Part shown: piece after piece, positions 25,279-33,264 of the stretch
Layout of the letters: every line of letters begins with the position of its first letter
How positions within the stretch are numbered: the stretch's first letter is position 1
DNA from: an uncultured Draconibacterium sp.
GTDB taxonomy: Bacteria > Bacteroidota > Bacteroidia > Bacteroidales > Prolixibacteraceae
Assembly (NCBI RefSeq): GCF_963676735.1
Contig: NZ_OY781464.1
Location: forward strand, 2,327,001-2,391,000
Length of the DNA stretch: 64,000 nucleotides
Direction: 5' to 3'
Notes under the pieces: model-generated
Databases searched by the model: none
What the model saw: only the letters and a program-made list of their open reading frames with translations
What the model was told of the DNA's origin: nothing
Translations under genes and position numbers: made by a program

Positions 25279-26718
25279 ATGGATAAAGTATTAGGAACAA
25301 TAAACGGATTGGAATTTACTGTTGGCGATACTTTGCTCGAACTGAGCTACCTGATTGCCGCACTATTATTTGTTTTTGGATTGAAACTACTTTCGCACCC
25401 TGAAACCGCTCGCCGCGGTAACTTATGGGCTGCCGGAGGTATGGGACTGGCCATGATAACCACTTTGCTGTTGCATAAAAACTCTGCAGGCGAAGGTATT
25501 TCGCTTACCAATATTTGGATTATTTTATGTGCCATAGGTGTTGGAGCAGCCATTGGTTGGATGGTGGCCCGTAAAGTAAAAATGACAGCCATGCCGCAGC
25601 TGGTTTCGTTGTACAATGCAACCGGAGGTGGAGCATCAATGCTGGTAGCTCTGCTGGAATACCCCGCAGCTGCCGCCGGAGACGTTCAATCGATTTTGGT
25701 TACCGTGTTAGGTCTGATTATCGGTGCAGTTGCCTTCAGCGGAAGTTTAATTGCCTTTGGTAAACTCGACGGACGCGTGGGCGATATAATGAAACCATTT
25801 ATGACCTACCTGAACCTGGTATTGCTAATTGCAACCGTGATAATGGGTGTATACATCATTATTTCGCCAAATCAACCCGCAGAGATGATGTGGGCTATTT
25901 ATGCGCTTACCGCGCTAGCACTGGTTTACGGTGTTATGTTTGTTATGCCAATTGGAGGAGCCGATATGCCGGTAGTTATTTCGCTGCTGAACTCGTTTAC
26001 AGGTATTGCTGCAGCTATGGCCGGTTTTATCTACAACAACCAGGCAATGATTCTTGGTGGTATTCTGGTTGGAGCTGCAGGTATGATTCTTACCGTGCTA
26101 ATGTGTAAAGCAATGAACCGTTCGTTGCTGAATGTTATTATCGGAGCATTTGGTGGTGGAGGCGCTGCTCTCGACCGCGAACAGGGCAGTATAAAAGAAA
26201 TTACGTTAAGCGATGCCGCAGTTTTGCTAAGCTACTCGCAAAAAGTTGTAGTTATTCCGGGGTACGGATTAGCAGTAGCTCAGGCACAGCATATTGCACA
26301 CGAACTGGATTCCTTGCTCGAAAGTAAGGGCGTTGAAGTAAAATACGCTATTCACCCGGTAGCAGGACGCATGCCCGGCCACATGAATGTTTTATTAGCC
26401 GAAGCTGATGTTCCTTACGAACAGTTGGTTGAGATGGACGATATTAATCCGGATATGCCAAACGTTGATGTAGCCATTGTTGTGGGCGCCAACGATGTGG
26501 TGAATCCGGCAGCATACGACGACCCAAGCAGTCCGATTTACGGTATGCCGATTATTGATGCACACCTGGCTAAAAATATTATTATCATGAAACGTGGTAT
26601 GGGTAAAGGCTATGCAGGTATCGAAAACTTCCTGTTCTTTAACGACAAAACACGCATGTTGTTTGGCGACGCTAAAAAATCAATTTCAAGTTTGGTTAGC
26701 GAAATTAAAAACATGTAA
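25279..26718 (+). CDS. pntB: NAD(P) transhydrogenase beta subunit
   Basis: 479 residues. The N-terminal half has about eight to nine transmembrane helices. The C-terminal NADP-binding domain III has VVIPGYGLAVAQAQH, HPVAGRMPGHMNVLLAEA and IVVGANDVVNPAA, all standard PntB motifs. It completes the three-gene operon, 6 bp after the previous stop, and generates NADPH at the expense of proton-motive force. A terminator follows. Confidence 0.97.
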   Translation: MDKVLGTINGLEFTVGDTLLELSYLIAALLFVFGLKLLSHPETARRGNLWAAGGMGLAMITTLLLHKNSAGEGISLTNIWIILCAIGVGAAIGWMVARKVKMTAMPQLVSLYNATGGGASMLVALLEYPAAAAGDVQSILVTVLGLIIGAVAFSGSLIAFGKLDGRVGDIMKPFMTYLNLVLLIATVIMGVYIIISPNQPAEMMWAIYALTALALVYGVMFVMPIGGADMPVVISLLNSFTGIAAAMAGFIYNNQAMILGGILVGAAGMILTVLMCKAMNRSLLNVIIGAFGGGGAALDREQGSIKEITLSDAAVLLSYSQKVVVIPGYGLAVAQAQHIAHELDSLLESKGVEVKYAIHPVAGRMPGHMNVLLAEADVPYEQLVEMDDINPDMPNVDVAIVVGANDVVNPAAYDDPSSPIYGMPIIDAHLAKNIIIMKRGMGKGYAGIENFLFFNDKTRMLFGDAKKSISSLVSEIKNM

Positions 26719-26740
26719 ATAAAAAATAACGATAATTTAG

Positions 26741-26777
26741 AATGCCATCTCTTTCTTTGAAGAGGTGGCATTTTTTA
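26741..26777 (+). terminator. terminator of the pnt operon
   Basis: AATGCCATCTCTT-TCTTTG-AAGAGGTGGCATT with one G-T pair, followed by TTTTATTT. Confidence 0.9.
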
Positions 26778-26808
26778 TTTACTTTACTTCTGCATAAAAA
26801 GCAAACTA

Positions 26809-27588
26809 ATGAGAAACAAGCTATCTATAAGTGTTTTTATAAGGCTAATTTTAACTGCCACAATACTGTTTGTGCTGTTTGGTTGCAGGCAAACAAAACA
26901 ACAAGGAGCAGTGGTATTTTCGTTTGACGACCAATACATTGACGAGTGGTACAGCCAGCGCGATTTGTTTAACCGATACAACATAAAAGCCACATTTTTT
27001 ATTAATCGTCCTCACCTGTTAAGCGCTGCCCAGATTGAAAAACTCAAACAACTGCAAGCCGATGGACATGAAATTGGCTGCCACGGGTTAAATCATTTAA
27101 ATGTGGTTGATTATAAGGATTCTGTTGAGGTGCTTGTTAAAAAAGAGATTAAACCGGCAATAAAAATCCTTACCGAAATGGGTTTTCCTCCCAGCTCTTT
27201 TGCTCATCCGTTTGGAAAATCGCTTCCGGAAATTGATGACGTGCTTTTGCAACATTTCAAATACCTGAGAAAAGCAACGTACAATATAAACGATACCACC
27301 ATCGACTTTTATAATGAGATTTATGCCACTCCCAACCATTACAAGGTAACCAATTCAATGGGTATTGATACCAATTACAACATCTCTGAAGAGAATTTTG
27401 AAACCGGACTGCTTCGTGCTGTTGATAGAAATGAAGTACTCATTCTGCATGCTCATAAAACCGATAGCAGTCTGGCCAATTATACCGTTAGTCCCGCGTA
27501 CCTGGAGTCTGCTTTTAAACTATGCAGGCAACACCACCTAAAATCACTAAGAATATCCGACCTTGAAAACTACTTTTCAGGGCATTAA
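26809..27588 (+). CDS. polysaccharide deacetylase lipoprotein
   Basis: 259 residues. The N-terminus is a lipoprotein signal (LILTATILFVLFGC, cysteine at about 25). The NodB-homology domain follows with the metal-binding/catalytic motif FSFDDQ, GHEIGCHGLNH (second motif) and HPFGKSLPEID, ending with LILHAHKTD. Proteins of this family remove acetyl groups from N-acetylglucosamine polymers; the exact substrate here is unknown. As a lipoprotein it probably acts in the periplasm or at the outer membrane. The second aspartate of the TFDD-type motif is present, so it should be active. Confidence 0.85.
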   Translation: MRNKLSISVFIRLILTATILFVLFGCRQTKQQGAVVFSFDDQYIDEWYSQRDLFNRYNIKATFFINRPHLLSAAQIEKLKQLQADGHEIGCHGLNHLNVVDYKDSVEVLVKKEIKPAIKILTEMGFPPSSFAHPFGKSLPEIDDVLLQHFKYLRKATYNINDTTIDFYNEIYATPNHYKVTNSMGIDTNYNISEENFETGLLRAVDRNEVLILHAHKTDSSLANYTVSPAYLESAFKLCRQHHLKSLRISDLENYFSGH

Positions 27589-27725
27589 GCAAGGAATTAA
27601 AGCTTTTTTCAAAATCAAAATCAATAAATTATTAAACCCTTCCAAAAACAACATTTACAGGAGATAACTTTTGTTTGAAGTTCTATTTTCGCAGGCTCAA
27701 ATTTCAACTATTTAAACATTAAAAA

Positions 27726-28298
27726 ATGAGTACTCAAAAAATTGGTAATCCGGCGGTTGTAGGTTTGGCCGGTTTCGGACTGACAACCCTGCTGCTGCAA
27801 ATTCATAACATCGGTTTATTAGGCATTGGCCCTGTTTTAGCCATGGGCTTTATTTTTGGTGGACTGGCGCAAATGATTGCCGGATTTATGGAACAAAAAG
27901 TTGGTAACAACTTTGGCTTTAGTGCCTTCGTTGCTTATGGTTCTTTTTGGATTGGGCTTGGAATCATCTGGCTGCTTAACCACTTTAATATTTATGCAGC
28001 ATCGCATACCGATGTGGGCTGGTACCTGGTAGCATGGGCGCTTTACACCTGTATTTTGCTTTTTGCATCGTTTTATGTTCACAAGGCAATGGCCATTACC
28101 TTTATTTTACTCGAACTGGGTTTTATCCTCTTGATTATCGGTCATTTTGGTTTCCCAAAAATGAATGTGGTAGCCGGTTTTGAACTCATTTTTTGTGCAC
28201 TTTCCGCCTGGTATATGATGGCAGCTATAATAATTAACGATCTTGCCGGAAAAACCGTACTTCCCTTGGGAACTGCATGGGCTAAGAAAGCAAGCTAA
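27726..28298 (+). CDS. acetate uptake transporter (SatP/GPR1/FUN34 family)
   Basis: 190 residues with six transmembrane helices. The family motif appears as NPAVVGLAGFGLTT at residues 7-20, where canonical members have NPAPLGL. It should transport acetate or succinate with protons. Monocistronic: a near-consensus -7 box (TATTTTCG at 27684) lies upstream and a strong terminator downstream. Confidence 0.88.
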   Translation: MSTQKIGNPAVVGLAGFGLTTLLLQIHNIGLLGIGPVLAMGFIFGGLAQMIAGFMEQKVGNNFGFSAFVAYGSFWIGLGIIWLLNHFNIYAASHTDVGWYLVAWALYTCILLFASFYVHKAMAITFILLELGFILLIIGHFGFPKMNVVAGFELIFCALSAWYMMAAIIINDLAGKTVLPLGTAWAKKAS

Positions 28299-28321
28299 TA
28301 AGTATAACAAAACATATTTTT

Positions 28322-28358
28322 AAGGGCTGATCAATAAGTGATTCAGCCCTTTTTTTTC
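28322..28358 (+). terminator. terminator of the acetate transporter gene
   Basis: AAGGGCTGA and TCAGCCCTT separated by 12 nt, followed by an 8-T run. Confidence 0.92.
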
Positions 28359-28496
28359 GCAGAAAATGCTGTTTCGTAAAAAAACACTTAGCAAAAATCA
28401 GCAATATTAACCTTAAAATCAGCCACAAAGCATTGACTTTATTCAGCGGTAGCCTTACATTTATCTCGCAAACCATTTAATTGAAAGGACGTACCC

Positions 28497-29627
28497 ATGT
28501 TTGAAGATTTTACCCTAACGAGCTACGCTCCGGCAATGCGCTATACAAACGGGCAGCTTGAAAGTCAATCCAAATTAATCCTCGATAATAAGCAGTTGGT
28601 AAGTTTTGTTGAGTCCATCTCTCAAATGGTACTCATATTAAATAAACACCGGCAAGTTGTTTATGTCAATAAAAGCTATAAAGATTTTTGTAAAACACTG
28701 AACCAGGATCCAATAATTGGAAAACGTCCGGGCGAGACTTTTAATTGCGCCAATGCATTTAAATCGGCTGGAGGTTGCGGTACATCAAGCGCCTGTAAAT
28801 CATGCGGAGCAGTAAATGCCATTTTAGAGTCGCAAAAAGGAAGACGTTCGACCAAAGAATGTCAGATACTAACCACAACAAACGATGCACTGGATCTTAA
28901 GGTTACAGCAACCCCCATGGAATTAGCCGGGGAAGCCTTAACCATTTTTTCGGTTATTGATATAAGCGCTGATAAAAGAAGAAAATCGCTTGAACGTGTT
29001 TTTATTCATGATATTCTTAACAGTGCAGGAGCAATATCCGGACTCTCTTCAATTATTAAAGAAATTAACAACCCTGACGAAATAAAAGAATTGGCGCAGA
29101 CTATTGAAGATGCCTCACGCAGCCTCATCGATGAAATTCAATCTCAACGAGAACTTGGAGCAGCGGAACGTGGAGAATTACAGCCACTAATAGCTGAAAT
29201 GGATAGTGCACCGATACTTAGCCAGTTACAAAAGGCTTATGCCAAGCACGAGTTAAACTTTGGAAAACCGGTGGTTATAGACCAAAAATCAGTGAACTGT
29301 ACCATTGCAACCGACCGCGTTTTGTTAAAACGAATCCTGGGCAACATGATTAAAAATGCCATAGAAATTAATTTACCCAATGATACCATTACGCTTTGTT
29401 GCCAAAACCAAGAAGATTGTACGATGATATCTGTTCATAACAATAGCTTTATCCCTATTAAAATTCAGAATCAGCTGTTTAAACGTTTTTATTCAACCAA
29501 AGGCAAGGGACGTGGTTTAGGCACTTATAGTATGAAACTTTTGGGCGAACGCTACCTTAACGGCAAGGTTAATTTTACCAGTACGGAAGAAGACGGCACC
29601 ACTTTTTATATCAAACTTCCAAAATAA
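28497..29627 (+). CDS. PAS-like sensor histidine kinase with a four-cysteine cluster
   Basis: 376 residues, no transmembrane helix, so cytoplasmic. The N-terminal PAS-like domain (about 30-155) contains a cysteine cluster at C84, C94, C100 and C103 (FNCANAF, GGCGTSSACKSCGAV). The phospho-acceptor histidine is probably H171 in FIHDILNSAGA, an atypical HisKA box. The ATPase domain has an N-box (NMIKNAIE), a weak G1 region, and GRGLGTYSMKLLG with the G2 box, then GTTFYIKLP. The cysteines could bind a metal, Fe-S cluster or haem, or react with redox signals; none of this is shown. No response regulator is adjacent. Confidence 0.82.
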   Translation: MFEDFTLTSYAPAMRYTNGQLESQSKLILDNKQLVSFVESISQMVLILNKHRQVVYVNKSYKDFCKTLNQDPIIGKRPGETFNCANAFKSAGGCGTSSACKSCGAVNAILESQKGRRSTKECQILTTTNDALDLKVTATPMELAGEALTIFSVIDISADKRRKSLERVFIHDILNSAGAISGLSSIIKEINNPDEIKELAQTIEDASRSLIDEIQSQRELGAAERGELQPLIAEMDSAPILSQLQKAYAKHELNFGKPVVIDQKSVNCTIATDRVLLKRILGNMIKNAIEINLPNDTITLCCQNQEDCTMISVHNNSFIPIKIQNQLFKRFYSTKGKGRGLGTYSMKLLGERYLNGKVNFTSTEEDGTTFYIKLPK

Positions 29628-29662
29628 TTACTGCCGGCCCTTTACTTAACAAACAAGCTTTT

Positions 29663-29670
29663 TATCTTTG
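29663..29670 (+). promoter_or_regulatory. -7 box of the GreA-like gene
   Basis: TATCTTTG (TAnnTTTG), 15 bp before the ATG at 29686. It overlaps an upstream in-frame TTG, which therefore cannot be the start. Confidence 0.6.
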
Positions 29671-29685
29671 GTTGTTTATTCTGAA

Positions 29686-30132
29686 ATGACCAAAGAAAAG
29701 TTATATCATAAAATTATGGCCATAATCGATCAGCGAATCGAAAGGGCACAATTGGCCATTGCTTCAGCAAAAGAATCGCGCGATAGCGAAACCAAAAGCA
29801 GTGTTGGCGACAAGTACGAAACAGGCCGCACTTTAATGCAACAGGAAGTTGAAAAAAACCGTGTTCAATTACACCAGGCCGAACGTTTGAAAACCGAACT
29901 GGGGAACATAAACCTCCGGAAAAAACATAGTTATGTTGAATTTGGAAGCCTCGTAAACTGTAAACAAAATACCTATTTTATTTCTGCGGCATTGGGACAA
30001 ATTGAAGTGGATGGGAGAACTTGTTTTTGCATCTCGCTGGTTTCGCCAATAGGCCAGGCACTGCGTCACAAAAAAGTTGGCGACACCGTTAATTTCAGGG
30101 GAAAATCGATTACCATACTTACAATAGAATAA
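29686..30132 (+). CDS. GreA/GreB C-terminal-like protein
   Basis: 148 residues. The first ~65 residues are helical and charged, like the Gre coiled coil (RIERAQLAIASAKESRD...GRTLMQQEVEKNR). The C-terminal part ends with LVSPIGQALRHKKVGDTVNF and a beta-rich tail like the FKBP-type domain of Gre factors. Such Bacteroidota proteins are often mis-annotated as 3-oxoacyl-ACP synthases. A transcription-cleavage or RNA polymerase-binding role is inferred from the fold only. The start is set by the -7 box at 29663. Confidence 0.7.
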   Translation: MTKEKLYHKIMAIIDQRIERAQLAIASAKESRDSETKSSVGDKYETGRTLMQQEVEKNRVQLHQAERLKTELGNINLRKKHSYVEFGSLVNCKQNTYFISAALGQIEVDGRTCFCISLVSPIGQALRHKKVGDTVNFRGKSITILTIE

Positions 30133-30183
30133 CCTTCGGGAGAATAGACTACAATAGGAACCTCTGTTGGCAGTACAGGTAAA

Positions 30184-30774
30184 ATGTTTGAATTTGAAAA
30201 ACGCAAAATGAAATACATAACCGATACCGATTTTAAAAATAAAAATTACGCATCAGCCGGGCTGGAAGCAGCCGATTATGAAAGCTGTTGTTTTACGGAT
30301 TGTAACTTCTCGGATACCGATTTGAGCGAAATTAGTTTTGAAGATTGCCGGTTTGAAAACTGTAATTTTAGCAACACAAAAATTAGCAATACTGCTTTTA
30401 AAAACATAAGCTTTAAAAGCTGCAAACTTATCGGATTACAATTCGACGAATGCAATCCGTTTTTGCTGGAGTTTAATTTTGAAGGCTGTGTGCTTAACTA
30501 TTCCTCATTTTATCAGCTAAAAATAAAAGGCACACGCTTTATCCGGTGTTCTTTGCTCGAAGTTGACTTTAGTGAAACAGTCCTTACAAAAGCCCTATTT
30601 TCAGAATGCGACCTTGCCGGAGCAATTTTTAGTTATACCCAACTGCAGAAAACCGATTTGCGAAATTCGGTAAACCTGATACTTGACCCCGAGCAGAACC
30701 AACTGGCCGGAGCCCGCTTTTCACACGATATGCTTCCCGGGCTACTCGGGAAATATAACATTAAGATAGATTAA
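30184..30774 (+). CDS. pentapeptide-repeat protein
   Basis: 196 residues made almost entirely of pentapeptide repeats of the A(D/N)LxX type, here often with C or S (CNFSDTDLSEISFEDC, FENCNFSNTKISNTAF). This predicts a right-handed quadrilateral beta-helix. Length and repeat style resemble Qnr/McbG proteins that mimic DNA and protect gyrase, with an interruption around residues 90-100 like the Qnr loops. Homology is not proof of quinolone protection; many such proteins have other roles. A second ATG (30208) is possible. Confidence 0.8.
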   Translation: MFEFEKRKMKYITDTDFKNKNYASAGLEAADYESCCFTDCNFSDTDLSEISFEDCRFENCNFSNTKISNTAFKNISFKSCKLIGLQFDECNPFLLEFNFEGCVLNYSSFYQLKIKGTRFIRCSLLEVDFSETVLTKALFSECDLAGAIFSYTQLQKTDLRNSVNLILDPEQNQLAGARFSHDMLPGLLGKYNIKID

Positions 30775-30796
30775 TCCGTTTACATTGCTTTACACC

Positions 30797-31405
30797 ATGG
30801 ACTTACTACTTTGCTTTGATTACATCGGGACTTTTGTATTTGCCATTAGCGGAGTATTAACGGCAGCCGACAAACGCCTCGATTTTTTTGGCGCTACCGT
30901 GATTGGCTTTGTTACAGCTGTTGGTGGCGGCACACTGCGCGACCTTTTACTGGGCGATACACCGGTAGCCTGGATGCAAACCAACAACTATTTCTGGGTG
31001 ATAATTGCAGCCGTAGCTGTAACCATCATTTTTCGCAGGCATGTAATGAAATTAAAACGTACTCTATTTCTATTTGATACAATTGGTATTGCAACCTTTA
31101 CTCTATTGGGCCTCAAAAAAGCCTTGCTCTATCAAATCGATCCTTCAATGGCGGTGTTAATGGGTTTATCGTCGGCAGTGGTTGGCGGAGTAATACGCGA
31201 TATTCTTTGTAATGAAGTACCTTTAATTTTTCATCGCGAGATTTATGCCACAGCCTGCATTGCAGGAGCTCTGGTTTATTTGCTGTTAAGTAACATTGGT
31301 ATTGCAGAAATAATCAGCGAAACGGCAACGGTAGTTTCCATTATCACTATTCGAATTTTGGCTATTCGTTTTAACATTGCTTTACCGCGCCTGATAAATA
31401 ATTAA
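30797..31405 (+). CDS. TRIC-family cation channel (UPF0126)
   Basis: 202 residues with seven predicted helices formed by two internal repeats, each with a glycine-rich motif: VGGGTLRDLLLGDTPVAW and VVGGVIRDILCNEVPLIF. These are the hallmarks of trimeric intracellular cation channels/YicG proteins. ATG 30797 is preferred over the in-frame TTG at 30785. It follows the pentapeptide gene by 22 bp and could be cotranscribed. Confidence 0.88.
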   Translation: MDLLLCFDYIGTFVFAISGVLTAADKRLDFFGATVIGFVTAVGGGTLRDLLLGDTPVAWMQTNNYFWVIIAAVAVTIIFRRHVMKLKRTLFLFDTIGIATFTLLGLKKALLYQIDPSMAVLMGLSSAVVGGVIRDILCNEVPLIFHREIYATACIAGALVYLLLSNIGIAEIISETATVVSIITIRILAIRFNIALPRLINN

Positions 31406-31464
31406 AGCCGCATTTTACAAACATGCCCACGGTATTTTAATCAATACTTAAAAGGTTAGCACAA

Positions 31465-32370
31465 CTACCATTCAACCAACGAGAAACCTAAACCAACAAC
31501 CGTTTGCCGATGATTGTAATCGATCATACTTTCGCCATACCCCGAAAATACCTGTGCCCTAACTTTTAAATTTCCATAAACACGCACGGCATAGGCTATT
31601 TTCAGGCTTCCCCGGTTATTCTCACCAAAACGTAAACTATGGCGGGCAGTACAGTTGAAATGATGAATTCCTTTTTGCCAGGCAAAAACGGCCTCGCTGC
31701 GTCCCATATAATTTTCTATTCCCGGATTATCATCTTCATCAATACTTTCAGGTAAACGCCACCATGGTTTAACCACAAGCGAAGAATGTTCGCCCTGCAA
31801 AGCCACCTGGGCAATAATGCGGTTCCAACTGCGCGACAAGGGGTTTGACCTGCCATTGCTTTGGTGATTAAGGCCGATGCCAACAAAAACGCCTTCCATT
31901 CCAAATAAGCGATAATTTACCGGAAGAATAAACATCAACTCGGGTTCGTAGTTGGTTTCGCGAAAGGGGCGCGACAGGTCGGTATTAAAAACCTGCCAAA
32001 ACGAAGCCTGGGTATACCCTACCCACACATCGCCTCCGCGCCTGGCCCCAAATAAATTATTAAAGACCTTGGTTTTCAGGCTCAACTGAAAAAGCTGCTC
32101 TGTTTTGTTAAGCGGTATGGGCTCGGTAATATTTCTGTCGGGATTATCGCTGTAAGGCAAACGATTTACATTATTCGAAACTTTACCGGCCAAAAGATAA
32201 ACCGGCTTGTAGGTATGTATTACAAATAAATCGGCATTGGTTTTTGCGTTTTCACCCAGATCCCAGTGGTCGGCAAAGGTTTTTTCTTCCTTGCCAAACA
32301 GTTCCTGCGATAGTGCCACTTTTGTAAGCAAAAGCAACATTGTGGTGAGTAATGTTAGTTGTAATCGCAT
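31465..32370 (-). CDS. pldA: outer-membrane phospholipase A
   Basis: 301 residues with a signal peptide (LLTTMLLLLTKVALSQ) and a 12-strand beta-barrel pattern. The catalytic motif NHQSNGRSNPLSRSWNR contains the His, Ser and downstream Asn positions of E. coli OmpLA. It hydrolyses phospholipids that reach the outer leaflet, helping keep outer-membrane asymmetry. Convergent with the TRIC gene. Confidence 0.92.
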   Translation of the reverse strand: MRLQLTLLTTMLLLLTKVALSQELFGKEEKTFADHWDLGENAKTNADLFVIHTYKPVYLLAGKVSNNVNRLPYSDNPDRNITEPIPLNKTEQLFQLSLKTKVFNNLFGARRGGDVWVGYTQASFWQVFNTDLSRPFRETNYEPELMFILPVNYRLFGMEGVFVGIGLNHQSNGRSNPLSRSWNRIIAQVALQGEHSSLVVKPWWRLPESIDEDDNPGIENYMGRSEAVFAWQKGIHHFNCTARHSLRFGENNRGSLKIAYAVRVYGNLKVRAQVFSGYGESMIDYNHRQTVVGLGFSLVEW

Positions 32371-32556
32371 GCCTTAGCTTTTATTTACGAATATAGTTAT
32401 TCGCCTATTCCCTTCAACAGGTATTGTATACTTAGCTAACATGTTTTAACACTTTATGCTTGCGATCGGCCCTTTTACTATGGCTTAAGCAAAGAAAAAT
32501 ATGGAGGAGGCGAAAAAAATACGGGGAAGATTGCTGCCATTAAAAAATTTTGGCAA

Positions 32557-33090
32557 CTACATTTTACTTACTGTCAGTACAGGTTTTAGCGAATAGCTTC
32601 CATTTCCTTTTTCCACCACCGATTTTTCGGCATCAAAATCAAGCAGCATATTAAATGTTTCACCATCGGCAATTGAATCGTGAACATTTACTTTCAGGCC
32701 GGATTGTTGGGCAGAAGGTGTATCCAATTCGAGGGTATCCCCATCAATTACGATTTGATTATTATCTCCCAAAACCATTCGAATTTGCGTTAAATATCCT
32801 GCCGGAATTTCGTCGTCAGACAACTGAATGCTATTGCCATCGGTAAACATAAGCAAATCAATTTGGCCCATTGTATCCAGTTCCAGGTCCACCCACTCGT
32901 CTTCTGTTGTATCAGCATCATTTATGTTTATGCGCAATTCCTGCACATCAACCAACACCGCATCATAATCCCCCGGAGCATCGGTTAAATTTACGATTAT
33001 GGTTCCATTTCCCGACTTATCTGTATCAACATCGCTACAGGCAACAATAAAAACGGATATAATAATAAAGGCTGCTACTAATCTTTTCAT
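32557..33090 (-). CDS. DUF4382 lipoprotein
   Basis: 177 residues. Lipoprotein signal with cysteine at about 17 (FIVACSD). The rest is an acidic, beta-rich domain with GTIIVNLTDAPGDYDAVLVD and GYLTQIRMVLG, the DUF4382 pattern. Surface or periplasmic; function unknown. Consensus -7 box 22 bp upstream. Confidence 0.85.
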   Translation of the reverse strand: MKRLVAAFIIISVFIVACSDVDTDKSGNGTIIVNLTDAPGDYDAVLVDVQELRININDADTTEDEWVDLELDTMGQIDLLMFTDGNSIQLSDDEIPAGYLTQIRMVLGDNNQIVIDGDTLELDTPSAQQSGLKVNVHDSIADGETFNMLLDFDAEKSVVEKGNGSYSLKPVLTVSKM

Positions 33091-33111
33091 ATCATTTATG
33101 TGTTACTAATG

Positions 33112-33119
33112 CAAATATA
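33112..33119 (-). promoter_or_regulatory. -7 box of the DUF4382 gene
   Basis: Minus-strand TATATTTG, 21 bp upstream of the ATG at 33090. Confidence 0.5.
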
Positions 33120-33264
33120 ACGCCATGGAACAAAAAATGTTATTTGGTAAATTTTCATTTCAGTGTAATATATCTTAACTTATTGGTACTAAAATAAAAA
33201 GAAAACAACCACTCCGTTTCCGATGCATAACGCAATAATTCAACAACAACAAAAATAAATTTAC

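Noticed and set aside
29668..29685. TTG start of the GreA-like protein
   Set aside because: It falls in the -7 promoter box; ATG 29686 is the likely start.
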